Origin: Motacilla alba alba
Lineage: Eukaryota; Chordata; Aves; Passeriformes; Motacillidae
Direction of reading: 5' to 3'
Length of the DNA: 64,000 nucleotides
Assembly: GCF_015832195.1 (NCBI RefSeq)
Contig: NC_052018.1
Location: 51,707,666 to 51,771,665, forward strand
Part shown: positions 62,683-64,000 of the stretch, in pieces
Layout of the letters: each line of letters starts with the position of its first letter
Numbering within the stretch: position 1 is the stretch's first letter
Notes under the pieces: generated by a model
Told to the model about the DNA's origin: nothing
The model's input: only the letters and a program-made list of their open reading frames with translations
Databases searched by the model: none
Program-made: the position numbers and the translations under genes

Positions 62683-63646
62683 TGCTGGGTTTGTGTGGCA
62701 AGGTTTTAGTAGTGGGAGTGCTACAGGGTTGGATTCTCTGAGAAGCTGCCAGAAGTTACTCCAGTGATTGACAGAGACAAAACCAACAAGCTCCAAGATG
62801 GACCCAGTGCTAGTCAAGGCTGAGCCTGTCGCCAACAGCTAGAGTTCTTCAGGGTCAGGGAAGAAGGAGGGGGAGGAAGTGCTCCAGATTCTGGAGCAGA
62901 GAATCCCCTGCAGCCCCTGGTGCAGACCATGGTGGGTCATCTGTTCTGATGCAGCCCATAGAGGTCCATGATAGAGCAGACATCCACCTGCAGCCCATGA
63001 AGGACTCCACACCAGATCAAGTGGATGTTGAAAGAAGGCTGTGACCCAGGAGAAGTCCATGGGTCAGGATCTGTGGGCCCATGGAGACAGAACTCCACAT
63101 GGGAGCAGGTTTGCTGGCAGGACTTGCGACCCCATGAGTAACCTACGCTGGAGCAGTCTGTGAAGAACTCCAGCCTATGGAAATGAATCACACTGAACAA
63201 ATTGGTGGAGGATTATCTCATCTACTAAGGGCCCCATGCTGGCATGAGAGAAGCATGTGAGGAGTCCTACTGCTGAGAAGGAAAGAGTGCCAGAGACAAC
63301 ACGTGATTGATAAACTGACTGCAACCCCTATTGCCATTGCACTGCATAGCTGGTGGGGAGGAGGTATTGAAACAGCAGTGATGTTGAGCCTAGGAAGAAG
63401 GAAGAAGTGAAGGCAAGGTGTTTCATGATTTAGTTTTTATTTCTCATTTTCCTGTTCAGGTTTGATTGGTAATAAATTAATTTCCCCAAGCTGAGTCTGT
63501 TTTGCCCATGATGGTAACTGCTGAGTGGTTTTTCCCTGCTCTTACCTTGTCCTGTCAACCTTTCCTTATACTTTTCTCTTCCTTGTCCAGCTGAGGAGAG
63601 CAGCTTTGGTGTTCACCTGGCATCCAGCTGGAGTCAACCCATCACA
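62683..63646 (+). mobile_element. ERV-type LTR, probably solo, with internal deletion
   Basis: It begins near 'tgctgggtttgtgtggcaag' and contains 'ctgagaagctgccagaag', a purine-rich middle, 'ggtttgctggcaggacttg' and 'agagacaacacgtgattgat'. It ends '...ccagctggagtcaacccatcaca'. AATAAA at 63471-63476 is followed by 'ttccccaagctgagtctgtt', the usual polyadenylation region of this bird LTR type. TG...CA ends and flanks of TTCCT (62678-62682) and GTCCT (63647-63651) suggest a decayed 5-bp target duplication. The promoter segment usually found before the middle part seems missing at about 62838. No retroviral genes adjoin it. Exact family and left boundary are uncertain. Confidence 0.75.
63471..63476 (+). 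promoter_or_regulatory. LTR polyadenylation signal
   Basis: AATAAA inside the LTR at 62683-63646, in the position where this type of LTR ends its transcripts. It could still supply a polyadenylation site to plus-strand transcripts. Confidence 0.55.
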
Positions 63647-63651
63647 GTCCT

Positions 63652-64000
63652 GTAACATATGGAATAAAATGGCAAGTATATAGCTTGAGCATGTAAGGAA
63701 CTTAGGTGGATTGAAGTGAGCAGCTGTTTTCCACCTGGGTTTCACACAAACCGCAGGAGACATTAAAAAAGATACAGCAGAAATAATCATCAGCCTTGGC
63801 ACATGCAGGATGCCTATATCTGGATAGCTGTGTGGCCTTGTATGAAAGGTAGAACTCTTGCATGCAACTTTCAGAGAAAATGCCAGGAGCCTGTGCCCTT
63901 TCGGCAGCTTTCTTAGACTGGTCCTGGTTCTGGCAGCAGCTGGGTGGAGGAGGCAGGGAGATGTCTGCCAGCCCCGCACCCCTGTGTGAGCACGTGTTGC
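63652..64000. other. Non-coding sequence, no gene seen
   Basis: Flank to the right of the LTR, running to the window edge. It is somewhat GC-richer at the end. The minus-strand open stretch 63566-63979 overlaps the LTR and has no known domain. Confidence 0.5.

Noticed and set aside
63566..63979. 137-codon minus-strand frame
   Set aside because: It starts in unique flank and runs into the antisense of an LTR, with no domain.
1..64000. CRISPR array, bacterial operon or phage content
   Set aside because: There are no regularly spaced identical repeats, no dense reading frames and no ribosome binding sites. The repeats are bird retroelements.

Overview
The window reads as non-coding vertebrate DNA from a bird, most likely a passerine. 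Three kinds of repeat support this: CR1 LINE pieces with CR1-type 3' ends (25043-25622, 41186-41335 and others), LTRs with TGTCCTGG-type termini or the 'gttttgcccatgatgg' 3' part common in bird genomes (48678-49071, 62683-63646), and a tRNA-Ile-derived SINE with a CR1-like tail (4789-4922), a type described from passerines. Repeat family names come from memory, not from a database search. The sequence is AT-rich and CpG-poor. There are no bacterial features: no operons, no ribosome binding sites and no long reading frames.

I could not support any host protein-coding exon. The longest open stretches are about 130-145 codons. They have no recognisable domain, they lie on repeats, or they are low-complexity readings of T/G- or A/C-rich tracts. 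The only protein-like sequence is the C-terminal end of CR1 ORF2 (the endonuclease/reverse transcriptase protein), with its conserved HWNRL segment, in decayed copies. The window is best described as an intergenic gene desert or the inside of a large intron.

Layout: 1-4756 unique sequence; 4757-4922 the SINE next to an inverted copy of its own tail; 6923-7062 an LTR fragment; 10161-10897 CR1 (minus strand); 17787-18383 CR1 (minus); 22641-22653 a strong CTCF-type motif in a small CpG-bearing patch; 25043-25622 CR1 (plus); 26701-26838 and 36716-36908 A/C-rich tracts; 35120-35530 a CpG-retaining candidate conserved element; 41186-41335 a short CR1 (minus); 45479-45656 a TA-rich array flanked by a 17-bp direct repeat; 48678-49071 a solo LTR with a 5-bp target duplication (minus); 56328-56371 a near-perfect palindrome; 60680-61138 an internally deleted CR1 (plus); 62683-63646 an LTR (plus).

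No genes act together here. The most useful leads are the SINE/inverted-tail structure, the CTCF-like site, the candidate conserved element near 35.3 kb, the TA-rich array and the palindrome.
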